Assembly (NCBI RefSeq): GCF_007995245.1
Contig: NZ_VCBA01000003.1
Location: forward strand, 186,432 to 250,431
Length of the DNA: 64,000 nt
Direction of reading: 5' to 3'
DNA from: Tateyamaria sp. syn59
Lineage (GTDB): Bacteria; Pseudomonadota; Alphaproteobacteria; Rhodobacterales; Rhodobacteraceae
In this document: positions 26,830-35,194 of the stretch, one piece after another
How the letters are laid out: each line of letters starts with the position of its first letter
How positions within the stretch are numbered: position 1 is the stretch's first letter
The notes under the pieces: generated by a model
Seen by the model: only the letters and a program-made list of their open reading frames with translations
Databases searched by the model: none
Told to the model about the DNA's origin: nothing
Program-made: the position numbers and the translations under genes

Positions 26830-27465
26830 TCAGAACGACCGCCACATGCCGAGTTTGAGGGCAAGGATGCCGTCCTTGCCCTCGATCCCGAAGACGAAAC
26901 TGGGTGCTTTTGGTCGTGGCTGCCAGACCACAGAGGGGGCGAGCGTCGTGCCTGTCTTACCGTTGGTTTCACTGACAAAGACCTGCATCATCACCTTGAA
27001 TTTGTCGTTGATGCTGAGGCCAAGCGTGGTGTCGAGTTTCAGCGCGTCCTGCCCCTCGTCGAGCGCCCATTCGACCGCGCCATCAATGGCCAGCCAGCCA
27101 TATCGGTCCCACATCTTGATGCTGCGTCCATAGCTGAGTGCCGTGCGTACAAACGGCTCTGAGGTGTCGTCGAACGTGGCGCCCAGCCCCACTTCGTAGG
27201 CGATCTTGTAGTTTCTGTCCCTGAGCGTGATCGGTTTTCGGAAGAACACAAAGCCGCTACCATTGCCTGGGCGACCGTAAGTCATGTCGATATCGACCTT
27301 GGCCCCAAGCGTCAGCTTTGGCCGCAGCCCATATTCGAAATAGGCCGAGCCATCGAGCTTCCCGGTTTCCTGATACACTCCACTGTAGGACAGAAAGCCT
27401 GTGCGATGCTCCCGCATCCATGCGCCCGCGCTTGCGGGCAACGCGCCGACGATCGCAAGGAGCAA
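26830..27465 (-). CDS. Exported beta-barrel-like protein of unknown function
   Basis: A protein of 211 residues or more with alternating beta-strand character (FEYGLRPKLTLGAKVDIDMTY, YEVGLGATFDD) and a C-terminal aromatic residue (LGMWRSF) as in outer-membrane barrels. Taking the TTG at 27465 gives a shortened signal sequence. The frame is open upstream, and an ATT at 27489, eight bases after an AGGAG, would restore a full signal peptide (MRLLFLLFLLLAIVGALPAS). The function is unknown; the fold resembles porin-like or acyloxyacyl-type barrels only in general pattern. Confidence 0.65.
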   Translation of the reverse strand: MLLAIVGALPASAGAWMREHRTGFLSYSGVYQETGKLDGSAYFEYGLRPKLTLGAKVDIDMTYGRPGNGSGFVFFRKPITLRDRNYKIAYEVGLGATFDDTSEPFVRTALSYGRSIKMWDRYGWLAIDGAVEWALDEGQDALKLDTTLGLSINDKFKVMMQVFVSETNGKTGTTLAPSVVWQPRPKAPSFVFGIEGKDGILALKLGMWRSF

Positions 27466-27489
27466 AAAGAGTAGAAACAGGAGGCGAAT

Positions 27490-28020
27490 GGCAGCATCTC
27501 CTCAAGCGAAAAATGCGCGATGAGCGTGGCCCCAACATGGTTAACAATTGATTATTCCGGTCCGTTGGTAAGGCGCGTTCCGTTGGTTGCGGATCCGCTT
27601 GCCCTCAAAAGGCACATTGGACTGATCGTGCCGGTGGATCGGCCAGCGCATGAGCCCGCGTGATGTCGCGCATCAAGTTGGCACGAGGGGTGCCGCTGCG
27701 CCGTCGCAAGACAAAGGGCATGGGCGACTTGTTGGGCAATATTTTCTACTCTTTAGGCGAGACGTCTCATCAGCACCGTCGCGAGCAGGGCGCAGCCACG
27801 CGGGGACCACATCGGCTGGTGCCCGTCGGCGGCAAGTTTGATGACTTAATCACCAGCGATGACAATGGCTGCGGTGGCGCAGGTAAAGCTTAAGCCGAAC
27901 AACATTTGGTGCATATGAAAGCCCTTGAATGAGGGGCTCGCGCTGTGTAGCGCGGCTGTGAAATACGCGCCCATCCTGGCACAATCCGTCCGCATCCGGC
28001 AGTTGGGTATTCCTGACGTG
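27490..28020. other. Long intergenic region with a possible small-protein gene
   Basis: About 530 bases without a convincing long gene. A plus-strand frame at 27663-27893 (MSRIKLARGVPLRRRK...) has no recognisable domain. On the minus strand a 22-residue hydrophobic frame at 27846-27914 has a good ribosome site and is listed separately. No repeats were seen. Confidence 0.5.
27846..27914 (-). CDS. Possible 22-residue hydrophobic small protein
   Basis: A frame from ATG at 27914 encodes MHQMLFGLSFTCATAAIVIAG plus Asp, mostly hydrophobic and able to span a membrane once. AAGGG lies about eight bases before the start. No homologue is known to me. This is a weak call made on the combination of ribosome site, start, and membrane-like composition. 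Confidence 0.3.
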   Translation of the reverse strand: MHQMLFGLSFTCATAAIVIAGD

Positions 28021-28440
28021 TTAAACGATGGGTGTTGCGGTGCAGGCTCGGAACTTCTGTACCTCGGGTGCGGCGCCTGTCAGTGATACGGTCACAGCCG
28101 CTGTCTGGGTAAAGGCGGTGGCCGTGGAGTTGAATTCCAACCCGTCGAGCACATTGCCGAACCCCGCATCCGTGACCGTGAGGGTTTGACCGGTGGTGAT
28201 GTGGCGGGTGGTCGAGATGGTATTTGGTTGTGCCCCGTCAAAGCGGATGGAGAAGGCGGGGGCGCTGGGCCATCCATCGGTGTTGGTCACAGCGATGGCG
28301 TAGAGCCGAGTGGCGTGGTCGTAGGTGACAGTGATCTCCGCGGCCTCTTCCTGATGCGAGAGAGTGCAGATAGGCGAGGGGCTGAAATCCCAGGCGTGAG
28401 CGGGAGATGCGAGCAAGGCGAAGGCGGTAAGGTAGCGCAT
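28021..28440 (-). CDS. Conserved exported protein of unknown function
   Basis: A 139-residue protein with a signal peptide (MRYLTAFALLASPAHA, cleavage after AHA). The mature part contains ICTLSHQEEAAEITVTYD and VTDAGFGNVLDGLEFN, which I recognise as a Rhodobacteraceae family sometimes labelled 'excinuclease ABC subunit B' in databases. That label looks like transfer from the nearby uvrB and is not supported by any nuclease or helicase motif. One Cys at each end could form a disulphide. Function unknown. Confidence 0.72.
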   Translation of the reverse strand: MRYLTAFALLASPAHAWDFSPSPICTLSHQEEAAEITVTYDHATRLYAIAVTNTDGWPSAPAFSIRFDGAQPNTISTTRHITTGQTLTVTDAGFGNVLDGLEFNSTATAFTQTAAVTVSLTGAAPEVQKFRACTATPIV

Positions 28441-28482
28441 GGGTCGGAGATAGGGTGGTCGTGAACCCGGGCCAGTCTTTGG

Positions 28483-28504
28483 AACGTTTCGCGCGCGAAA
28501 CGTT
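28483..28504. promoter_or_regulatory. Perfect palindrome with TTTCGCGCGCGAAA core
   Basis: A 22-base perfect palindrome centred on GTTTCGCGCGCGAAAC, located upstream of the exported-protein gene 28021-28440. The same 16-base core recurs at 61813-61828 between phnD and phnE. Size and symmetry suit a dimeric regulator site. Confidence 0.5.
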
Positions 28505-28638
28505 TGAGTTTACAGTTGGTTAGGGGGTAGCACATATCGTGCCGGGGACCGATGCTACCGCCAGGTTCGGGTTGCATTCAGGGTACGGTGAGCGCGCGGT
28601 GCCTGTCATGTGCTATGATGGGGATCAGGAGATGTGTC

Positions 28639-28957
28639 ATGCTCAGGACCGACCCGGCCACCGACCGCCAGACTGTTATCACCACATTTGATAGCGCGCC
28701 CGGCACCTGCGCCGACCTGCTCGACAAGTTGCAGAGGGGCTTATGCCGACTTTATCTCGCACCAGCCGGGGTTCATAGCTGTGGGCCTGCATGGGAACGA
28801 TGCGCAGACGCGGATCGCCAATTACTCGCAATGGGCGCGGCGCGAGGATTTTCAGGCGATGCTGCGGACGGAGGAAATGCGGGAGCGGAACCGAGAGGTT
28901 GCGGGGCTTTGCACGCGGTTTGAGCCGGTGATGTATGAGGTTGCGGGGGTGTTTTGA
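28639..28957 (+). pseudogene. Frameshifted antibiotic-biosynthesis-monooxygenase (ABM) domain gene
   Basis: The first 32 codons (MLRTDPATDRQTVITTFDSA...LLDKLQ) are in one frame; the remainder (AYADFISHQPGFIAVGLHG...VMYEVAGVF) continues in the next. Together they make a normal ABM monooxygenase-like protein of about 105 residues. The switch falls at a run of four G residues at 28736-28739; removing one G restores the frame. AGGAG lies seven bases before the ATG. It may be a real pseudogene, a slippage switch, or a sequencing error. Confidence 0.7.
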
Positions 28958-28965
28958 GGGAGGGT

Positions 28966-29026
28966 GTAGGGTGGGCTATTTGCCCACCTTCCGACGTGTG
29001 ATTGGTGGGCAGATTGCCCACCCTAC
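28966..29026. repeat. REP pair left of the RAYT gene
   Basis: Two facing palindromic units, 28966-28988 and 29004-29026, with heads GTAGGGTGGGC and stems GGTGGGC/GCCCACC. Their sequence and arrangement match the pair on the right of the transposase gene. Confidence 0.88.
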
Positions 29027-29062
29027 ATGGTTCGTTAACCATACCGTCGGATGATCCTGGTC

Positions 29063-29587
29063 ATGTCGAACTACCGCCGGTTCCGCGTGGAGGGGGCCAC
29101 CTATTTCTTTACCGTCAATCTGGCGCAGCGCGATGGGACGTTGTTGACCGATCACATCGATCATTTGCGGATCGCCTATGCGCAAACCCGCCTCGAACAC
29201 CCGTTTCGATGTGATGCCATTGTTGTGTTGCCGGATCACCTGCACGCGGTCTGGACACTACCTGCGGGGGATGCGGATTTTTCGGAGCGCTGGCGCAAGA
29301 TCAAGGCGCGGTTTTCCCGTGCCTTGGGCGGCGATTACATGCGCAGTCCGAGCAAGGTGAACAAGCGTGAGAATGGATTATGGCAGCGCCGATTTTGGGA
29401 GCATTGCATTCGGGATGAGGCGGATTTCCGAGCACATGTGGCGTATTGTTGGTCGAACCCGGTGAAGCGTGGGTATGTGGAACGCGCCGTAGATTGGCCA
29501 TATTCGTCGGTCCATAGGGATGTGCGGTTGGGGCGGGTTGAGCCGGAATGGTGTGGGGCGGTTTTGGAAGGGGCGTACAGGGAGTAG
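29063..29587 (+). mobile_element. REP-associated tyrosine transposase (RAYT)
   Basis: A 174-residue Y1/HUH-type transposase of the TnpA-REP family. It has YFFTVNLAQRD near the N-terminus, the histidine pair in VVLPDHLHAVWTLP, WQRRFWEHCIRDEADF, and YCWSNPVKRGYVERAVDWPYSS with the likely catalytic Tyr region. RAYTs nick single-stranded REP hairpins and are thought to have spread them. ATG at 29063 (MSNYRRFRV) is chosen over 29051 from family N-termini. Flanked by REP pairs on both sides; the gene is intact. Confidence 0.9.
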
Positions 29588-29655
29588 GGTGGGCAATTTG
29601 CCCACCGGATTTGGTGGATGTTTGGGTGGTTTGGTGGGCAGATTGCCCACCCTAC
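29584..29655. repeat. REP pair right of the RAYT gene
   Basis: Units at 29584-29606 and 29633-29655 face each other, with the same GTAGGGTGGGC head and GGTGGGC/GCCCACC stem as the left pair. The first unit overlaps the RAYT stop codon. Confidence 0.88.
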
Positions 29656-29697
29656 GATCGAAAAAATATCAAGTGACCTCGGAATTACAAGTGCAGG

Positions 29698-30258
29698 TCA
29701 GTTGAACGGGTCTGTTGATGCGCCGAAAGGATCCTGTTGGTCCGTAAAAGGATCAGAGATGTCAATTGCGTCCCAGCATTCAAATAGACTTAGAATTGCT
29801 GCAAACGATCCGCTCAACGAAAAAGTTGCCAAGCGACGTTCAGCATCGTTCAACACAGCCACAGCGTTGCCTCGTTGTAGCTGCTTAAGAAACTCTACTG
29901 ACTTCTGATTGTCAGTCATTTGGAGGGAAACGCCAAAGTCTTTTGCACTTCCGTCCATCGTCCAACGCGAGTAGTCAATGTCGATCAGAAATCGGACCGG
30001 TCTCGGGGACAAAGACCAACGATGATCGAAAACGAAGAGTGTCAAGTTCCCGCTATCATATGCGGTAAGGCTGAACGTCTGGTTCTGGCCATTCGTCGTT
30101 CGAGCCGCACACCACAATTGCCCGTCTTGAGTATCATGGGTCAATTCAACGCCCCAAGCTCCCTTCGCGAACAGTGTTTCGCTTGAATAGCGTTCCGCAC
30201 TAACGTGTTGGGAAAAAGTAAGAAATGATATCAATACTGCAGTAATCTTTGGAAGCAT
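29698..30258 (-). CDS. Exported protein of unknown function
   Basis: A 186-residue protein with a signal peptide (MLPKITAVLISFLTFSQHVSA, cleavage after VSA). The mature protein has scattered beta-strand-like segments and two Cys residues, in WCAARTT and LFECWDAI. GC content is lower than in uvrB next to it, suggesting later arrival. No family recognised. Confidence 0.6.
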   Translation of the reverse strand: MLPKITAVLISFLTFSQHVSAERYSSETLFAKGAWGVELTHDTQDGQLWCAARTTNGQNQTFSLTAYDSGNLTLFVFDHRWSLSPRPVRFLIDIDYSRWTMDGSAKDFGVSLQMTDNQKSVEFLKQLQRGNAVAVLNDAERRLATFSLSGSFAAILSLFECWDAIDISDPFTDQQDPFGASTDPFN

Positions 30259-30303
30259 ATGTGGAGTATTTCGCGATTCTTCTTATTTGTTAACAAATTT
30301 CTC

Positions 30304-32508
30304 TCACCGCTTCCGCCGCTTCACATTCCCACCCCTTTGACCAGCCCGGCCCGCCGTTGACCGCCCAGATGCCTTCTGCGCATCATCCACGGCCTTTTCC
30401 ACCGCGTATTGCCGCGCCATGGGATCGTCGGCAATCGCCAGGTCCACTGTTTCCAGCCGTTTGACCTCGTCCCGCAGGCGTGCGGCTTCCTCGAACTCCA
30501 GGTTTTCTGCCGCCTTGCGCATGTCGGCGCGCAGACCGTCGAGGACGGCTTGCAGGTTGCCACCGGCCATGGGCGCGTCGATCTTGGCCGTCACGCGGCT
30601 TTGGTCGGTGTCGCCCTGGTAGAGGCCCGCAAGTACATCCTCGACGTTCTTTTTCACCGTCTCGGGCGTGATCCCGTGTTCTTCGTTATAAGCGATCTGC
30701 TTGGCGCGGCGGCGATTGGTTTCGGCGAGCGCGCGCTCCATCGAGCCGGTGATCTTGTCGGCGTACATGATCACGCGACCATCGGCGTTCCGCGCGGCGC
30801 GGCCGATGGTTTGGACGAGGGACGTCTCGGAGCGCAGGAACCCTTCCTTGTCTGCGTCGAGGATGGCGACGAGACCGCATTCGGGGATGTCGAGCCCCTC
30901 GCGCAGCAGGTTGATCCCGATAAGCACGTCGAAGGCGCCCAAGCGCAGGTCGCGCAGGATTTCGATGCGTTCCAGCGTGTCGATGTCGGAGTGCATGTAG
31001 CGGACGCGGATGCCCTGTTCGTGCATGTATTCCGTCAGATCTTCGGCCATGCGCTTGGTCAGCGTGGTACAGAGGGTGCGGTAGTCGTTGGCGGCGACTT
31101 TGCGGACTTCGTCCAGCAGATCGTCGACCTGCATCTCAACCGGGCGGATTTCGACCTCGGGGTCTAGCAGGCCGGTGGGCCGGATGACCTGTTCGGTGAA
31201 CACGCCGCCGGTCTGCTCGATTTCCCACGTGGCAGGTGTGGCCGAGACAAAGACAGATTGGGGGCGCATGGCGTCCCATTCCTCGAATTTGAGGGGGCGG
31301 TTGTCCATGCAGGAGGGCAGGCGGAAGCCGTGTTCGGCCAGTGTGAACTTGCGCCGGTAGTCGCCCTTGTACATGCCGCCGATCTGGGGGACGGAGACGT
31401 GGCTTTCGTCCGCAAAGACGATGGCGTTGTCGGGGATGAATTCGAACAGCGTGGGGGGCGGTTCACCCGGTGCGCGGCCCGTGAGGTAGCGCGAGTAGTT
31501 TTCGATCCCGTTGCAAACGCCAGTGGCTTCGAGCATTTCAAGATCGAAGTTTGTGCGCTGCTCGAGCCGTTGGGCTTCGAGCAGCTTGCCCTCGCCCACC
31601 AGTTGGTCGAGCCGGATCTTGAGTTCCTTTTTGATGCCGATGATGGCCTGGTTCATCGTTGGCTTTGGCGTGACGTAGTGCGAGTTCGCGTAGACGCGGA
31701 TATGTTCAAGCGATGCTGCCTTTTCACCGGTCAGGGGGTCGAATTCGGTGATGGCTTCGAGTTCTTCGCCGAAGAAAGACAACTTCCATGCGCGGTCTTC
31801 GAGGTGGGCGGGGAAGATCTCAAGCGAGTCGCCGCGCACGCGGAAGCTGCCCCGCTGAAAGGCCTGGTCGTTGCGGCGATATTGCTGGGCGACGAGGTCG
31901 GCCATGACCTGGCGCTGGTCGTATTCCTTGCCGACCTTGAGGTCCTGGGTCATGGCTCCATAGGTTTCGACCGACCCGATGCCGTAGATGCAGGAGACGG
32001 AGGCGACGATAATCACGTCATCCCGTTCCAGCAGTGCCCGCGTGGCCGAGTGGCGCATGCGGTCGATCTGTTCGTTGATCTGACTTTCTTTCTCGATGTA
32101 CGTGTCGCTGCGCGGAACGTAGGCTTCGGGCTGGTAGTAGTCGTAGTAGCTCACGAAGTATTCGACGGCGTTGTCGGGGAAGAACCCTTTGAACTCGCCA
32201 TAGAGCTGGGCCGCGAGGGTTTTGTTGGGGGCGAGGATGATGGCCGGGCGCTGGGTTTCCTCGATCACCTTGGCCATGGTGTAGGTTTTGCCGGTGCCCG
32301 TCGCGCCCAGCAGCACTTGGTCGCGGTCGCCGTCCAGAACCCCTTGGGACAGTTCCTTGATCGCGGTGGGCTGGTCGCCTGCGGGTTTGAACTCGGTGTT
32401 CATCACCAGCGCTTTGCCGCCTTCGAGTTTCAGGCGGGTGCGGACGTCCTCGGCCGGGTTGGCGAGGTAGGTGGTGGGTTCGGAGGAATCGGTGTGTGCG
32501 TAGGCCAT
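30304..32508 (-). CDS. uvrB: UvrABC system protein B
   Basis: A 734-residue damage-verification helicase of nucleotide excision repair, acting with UvrA and UvrC on DNA. It has Walker A GATGTGKT, the beta-hairpin signature [12 protein letters not shown], the DEAD-like DESHVSVPQ, motif [11 protein letters not shown], and the C-terminal UvrBC-interacting helix pair near [17 protein letters not shown]. The basic C-terminal tail is [15 protein letters not shown]. The ATG at 32508 (MAYAHTDSS) is preferred to an in-frame TTG at 32526. Length fits alphaproteobacterial UvrB. Confidence 0.96.
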   Translation of the reverse strand: MAYAHTDSSEPTTYLANPAEDVRTRLKLEGGKALVMNTEFKPAGDQPTAIKELSQGVLDGDRDQVLLGATGTGKTYTMAKVIEETQRPAIILAPNKTLAAQLYGEFKGFFPDNAVEYFVSYYDYYQPEAYVPRSDTYIEKESQINEQIDRMRHSATRALLERDDVIIVASVSCIYGIGSVETYGAMTQDLKVGKEYDQRQVMADLVAQQYRRNDQAFQRGSFRVRGDSLEIFPAHLEDRAWKLSFFGEELEAITEFDPLTGEKAASLEHIRVYANSHYVTPKPTMNQAIIGIKKELKIRLDQLVGEGKLLEAQRLEQRTNFDLEMLEATGVCNGIENYSRYLTGRAPGEPPPTLFEFIPDNAIVFADESHVSVPQIGGMYKGDYRRKFTLAEHGFRLPSCMDNRPLKFEEWDAMRPQSVFVSATPATWEIEQTGGVFTEQVIRPTGLLDPEVEIRPVEMQVDDLLDEVRKVAANDYRTLCTTLTKRMAEDLTEYMHEQGIRVRYMHSDIDTLERIEILRDLRLGAFDVLIGINLLREGLDIPECGLVAILDADKEGFLRSETSLVQTIGRAARNADGRVIMYADKITGSMERALAETNRRRAKQIAYNEEHGITPETVKKNVEDVLAGLYQGDTDQSRVTAKIDAPMAGGNLQAVLDGLRADMRKAAENLEFEEAARLRDEVKRLETVDLAIADDPMARQYAVEKAVDDAQKASGRSTAGRAGQRGGNVKRRKR

Positions 32509-32562
32509 GCACGTAATCTGGCGCAAAGGGGTCGGGGCGCAAGTGGGTGCGGCGCTTTGCTG

Positions 32563-33717
32563 TCAGGAATTGGCAGGAGCATGCAGCGGCATTGGATCGT
32601 CCACCCCTTTGAGTGTTTCGGTGCTGACGTGTCGCGTGGGCATGCCGGTCAGGTGTGCGGCTGTGTCTGAGAGCAGGACGGGTTCGTTGAGGCGGCCGCA
32701 GAACGCTTCAACACGGCTGGCGATATTGACGGACTGGCCCAGCACGGTGAAGTCCAGTCGTTCGCGCGCGCCGACATTGCCGTAGAGCAGTTTGCCGAAG
32801 TGGATGCCAGTGCCGAAGGGGACGGGCAGGTCGGCGAGGGCGGCGATGCCGAGTGCCGCGTGGGCTGCGCTGAGGGCCTGGCGGCAGGCCTCAACCTGTC
32901 CTGCCTCGCTGCCGTCGGAGGGGAAGAGGGCCAGCACGCCGTCTCCGGTGAATTTCAGGATCTCGCCGCCATTGTTGTCGATGGCGTCCGACATGACCTC
33001 GAAATAGCGGTTGGCGACGTCGAGCACGTGCTCGGCAGACTGCGAGGCGTTGAGGGCGGTCCAGCCGCGGATATCGGAAAAAAGGATGGCCGCCTCGATT
33101 TGCGAGATGTCGCCGCGGGTCATCTCACCGTCGAGCACCCGTTGTCCGGTCCGGGGCCCGAGGTAGCTGGTCGCGATGGCGGTGGCGAGGTGGTCGTGGC
33201 GGCGCGCTTCGACGATGGGGGCCAGCACTTCGGACAGCGTGTCGAGCAGCGTGAGATCGTCGGCGCTAAACTCGGCCCCATCGGCCACGAAGATGATCAT
33301 GCCGAAGCTGCCCGTGGCAAAGTGCATCGGGCGTCCATACCAGTCGGCCGCCCCGCGTGCCTTAAGCTCGTGCAGGATCAGGTGGTCGTCCGGGCCGAGC
33401 GTGTTGTCGAGCCGTCGGCGGTAGGGGGCCTGGCTGGTCGAGATTTTCTCCATCGGACTGCCGATATAGGTTGAGCGACTTTCGATGCCGTGGGGTGCGC
33501 GTAGCTGGGCCTTGTCTTCGGCGTCGTTGCCGCCGGGATCCCAGATGTAGCTGACGGCTGCGATCAGCGGATGGGTTGTGCGCATGCCCACGCGCAGCCG
33601 CATCAGCGGAATGCCCGCGGCACGCAGTTTCGGCCCCAATTCGTCTGTGAGGATCTGGAGGCCCTGGTGGCGTCCGGTCTTGAGGATCCAGTCAATGAAA
33701 GGGGCCGGGTCGTGCAT
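32563..33717 (-). CDS. Class III adenylate/guanylate cyclase
   Basis: A 384-residue protein. The N-terminal half (about 1-200) looks like a GAF/PAS-type sensory region with no membrane segment. The C-terminal cyclase domain (about 205-370) has metal Asp residues in AILFSDIRGW and KFTGDGVLALF, and the transition-state pair in VLGQSVNIASRVE. It makes cAMP (or cGMP) from the triphosphate, probably in the cytoplasm in response to an unknown ligand. The residues that separate ATP from GTP choice cannot be settled here. Confidence 0.88.
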   Translation of the reverse strand: MHDPAPFIDWILKTGRHQGLQILTDELGPKLRAAGIPLMRLRVGMRTTHPLIAAVSYIWDPGGNDAEDKAQLRAPHGIESRSTYIGSPMEKISTSQAPYRRRLDNTLGPDDHLILHELKARGAADWYGRPMHFATGSFGMIIFVADGAEFSADDLTLLDTLSEVLAPIVEARRHDHLATAIATSYLGPRTGQRVLDGEMTRGDISQIEAAILFSDIRGWTALNASQSAEHVLDVANRYFEVMSDAIDNNGGEILKFTGDGVLALFPSDGSEAGQVEACRQALSAAHAALGIAALADLPVPFGTGIHFGKLLYGNVGARERLDFTVLGQSVNIASRVEAFCGRLNEPVLLSDTAAHLTGMPTRHVSTETLKGVDDPMPLHAPANS

Positions 33718-33815
33718 GGTTTAGATATGATCCTGATTGTATCTGAGACAATTCGCATCTTGCAGCGGTGCGCGGAATTCCCGATATGTTTCGCAGCTGC
33801 ATCAGGAGCCATGGA

Positions 33816-34127
33816 ATGCGCGCACGTATCTATCAGCCTGCCAAGACGGCCATGTCGTCGGGCACCGCCAAAACCAAGCATTGGGTGCTGGAATTTGCGC
33901 CGTCCTCGGCCCGGTCGGTGGACCCGCTGATGGGCTGGACGTCGTCGTCCGACACGCAGGCGCAGGTGAAAATGACCTTCGACACCAAGGAGGCCGCGCT
34001 CGACTATGCCAAGGAGCATGGCATCGACGCGCAGGTGCAAGAGCCGAACAAGCGCAAGGCCAACATCCGGCCCGGCGGTTATGGCGACAACTTTGCCACC
34101 AATCGGCGCGGGGCATGGACGCACTAA
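33816..34127 (+). CDS. NDUFS4-like accessory subunit of respiratory complex I
   Basis: A 103-residue protein of the ETC complex I subunit family (Fe-S protein 4 type) found in alphaproteobacteria and mitochondria. It begins with [25 protein letters not shown] and ends with [19 protein letters not shown], both strongly conserved in the family. It docks on the peripheral arm of NADH:quinone oxidoreductase. AGGAG lies nine bases before the ATG. The last 13 bases overlap the GNAT start. Confidence 0.9.
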   Translation: MRARIYQPAKTAMSSGTAKTKHWVLEFAPSSARSVDPLMGWTSSSDTQAQVKMTFDTKEAALDYAKEHGIDAQVQEPNKRKANIRPGGYGDNFATNRRGAWTH

Positions 34128-34579
34128 GCGTCACCCCCGACACACCGGCCACGCCGGATGTGCAAGCGCTGCTGGGGCGGCATTTCGAATTGATGCGGTC
34201 GCAGTCGCCAGCCGAAAGCTGCCATGTGATGGAGCCGGACACCCTGCTTGAGGCGGGCGCGACACTCTATGCCGCGCGTGATGGTGATACGGTTTTGGGT
34301 GTGGGCGCGTTGACCGCGATTGCGCCCGGTCATGGTGAATTGAAGTCGATGCACACCGCTGCCGAGGCGCGTGGGCGCGGCGTTGCGCGGGCTATCCTCG
34401 CCGCGCTTCTGGAGGCGGCACGTGCGCAGGGGATGGAGCGTGTCAGCCTTGAGACAGGATCGGCCGAGGTGTTCGCCCCGGCGCGCGCCCTTTATGCAGC
34501 GCACGGGTTCCGGGAGTGTCCTCCCTTTGGCGACTACGTGCTGGACCCGCTGAGCGTTTTCATGACCCGCACGCTCTGA
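34115..34579 (+). CDS. GNAT family N-acetyltransferase
   Basis: A 154-residue acetyltransferase with the acetyl-CoA binding motif [19 protein letters not shown] and the C-terminal [19 protein letters not shown] strand-helix typical of small-molecule GNATs. The acceptor substrate is unknown. The ATG lies inside the end of the NDUFS4-like gene in another frame, a 13-base overlap indicating coupled translation. Confidence 0.85.
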   Translation: MDALSVTPDTPATPDVQALLGRHFELMRSQSPAESCHVMEPDTLLEAGATLYAARDGDTVLGVGALTAIAPGHGELKSMHTAAEARGRGVARAILAALLEAARAQGMERVSLETGSAEVFAPARALYAAHGFRECPPFGDYVLDPLSVFMTRTL

Positions 34580-34621
34580 GTGCTTGCCCTGCGTGGCGCA
34601 CTGCGGCATGACAGGCGCAGC

Positions 34622-34698
34622 GGTCCCTTAGCTCAACTGGATAGAGCAGCTGACTTCTAATCAGCAGGTTGAGGGTTCGAGTCCTTCAGGGATCGCCA
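34622..34698 (+). tRNA. tRNA-Arg (anticodon UCU)
   Basis: A 77-base cloverleaf: acceptor GGTCCCT pairs with AGGGATC, a D-arm TAGCTCAACTGG region, anticodon loop CTTCTAA with TCT at the centre, GGTTCGAGTCC T-arm, discriminator G and encoded CCA. It reads AGA/AGG codons. Confidence 0.96.
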
Positions 34699-34773
34699 CG
34701 GGTTTTCACATGAATTGACGGGCTTGCCTGCCAGACATAGCACTGTCTGGGTCAAGGGTGGTGGAGAAGGCAC

Positions 34774-35160
34774 ATGTCGAAAGAATTGGTTGCCGGGTTT
34801 TGGGACGCGATGGCGTCCAATGATTTCACCTATGCCAGCACGTGGCTTCATCCCGCGTTCGAGTATTACATGCCGCAGACCGGCGAGTATTTGAAAGGCC
34901 GGGATGATTTTGCGGCACTCAATGCGGCGTACCCGGCGGAGGGCAAATGGGAATTCACCGTACGCTCCATTGTTGGCGATGGTGACACGGTTGTGTCTGA
35001 TGTCGAGGTGACGGATGGCAGCGTGACGGCCCGCGCGGTTACCTTTCACACGGTCAAGGACGCTCTGATCTGGCGGCAAAAGGAGTTTTGGCCGGACCCG
35101 TACCCCGCGCCCGGCTGGCGCGCGGCGTGGCGTCAGATCATGGACGCGCCACCGTTTTAG
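34774..35160 (+). CDS. NTF2-like (SnoaL-type) protein
   Basis: A 128-residue protein of the nuclear transport factor 2 fold: SKELVAGFWDAMASNDFTYA helix, FEYYMPQTGEYLKGRDDFAAL, and the beta-sheet through WRQKEFWPDPYPAPGWRA. Such proteins are small-molecule binding proteins or ketosteroid-isomerase-like enzymes; the ligand is unknown. GAGAAGG lies just before the ATG. It directly follows the tRNA-Arg gene. Confidence 0.82.
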   Translation: MSKELVAGFWDAMASNDFTYASTWLHPAFEYYMPQTGEYLKGRDDFAALNAAYPAEGKWEFTVRSIVGDGDTVVSDVEVTDGSVTARAVTFHTVKDALIWRQKEFWPDPYPAPGWRAAWRQIMDAPPF

Positions 35161-35194
35161 GCGGGTCCACGTCCTGAGCGAGATCTGCTGCGTG

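Noticed and set aside
24975..26978. Long minus-strand open frame opposite the beta-helix gene
   Set aside because: Low-complexity composition, no family; shadow of the plus-strand gene.
27663..27893. Plus-strand frame in the long spacer
   Set aside because: No domain or conserved pattern, weak start context, and overlaps the more convincing small minus-strand frame.
28021..28440. Excinuclease ABC subunit B function
   Set aside because: No UvrB motif; exported small protein; real uvrB is at 30304-32508.
31258..32670. Long plus-strand open frame opposite uvrB
   Set aside because: Complete overlap with uvrB and no domain pattern; antisense shadow.
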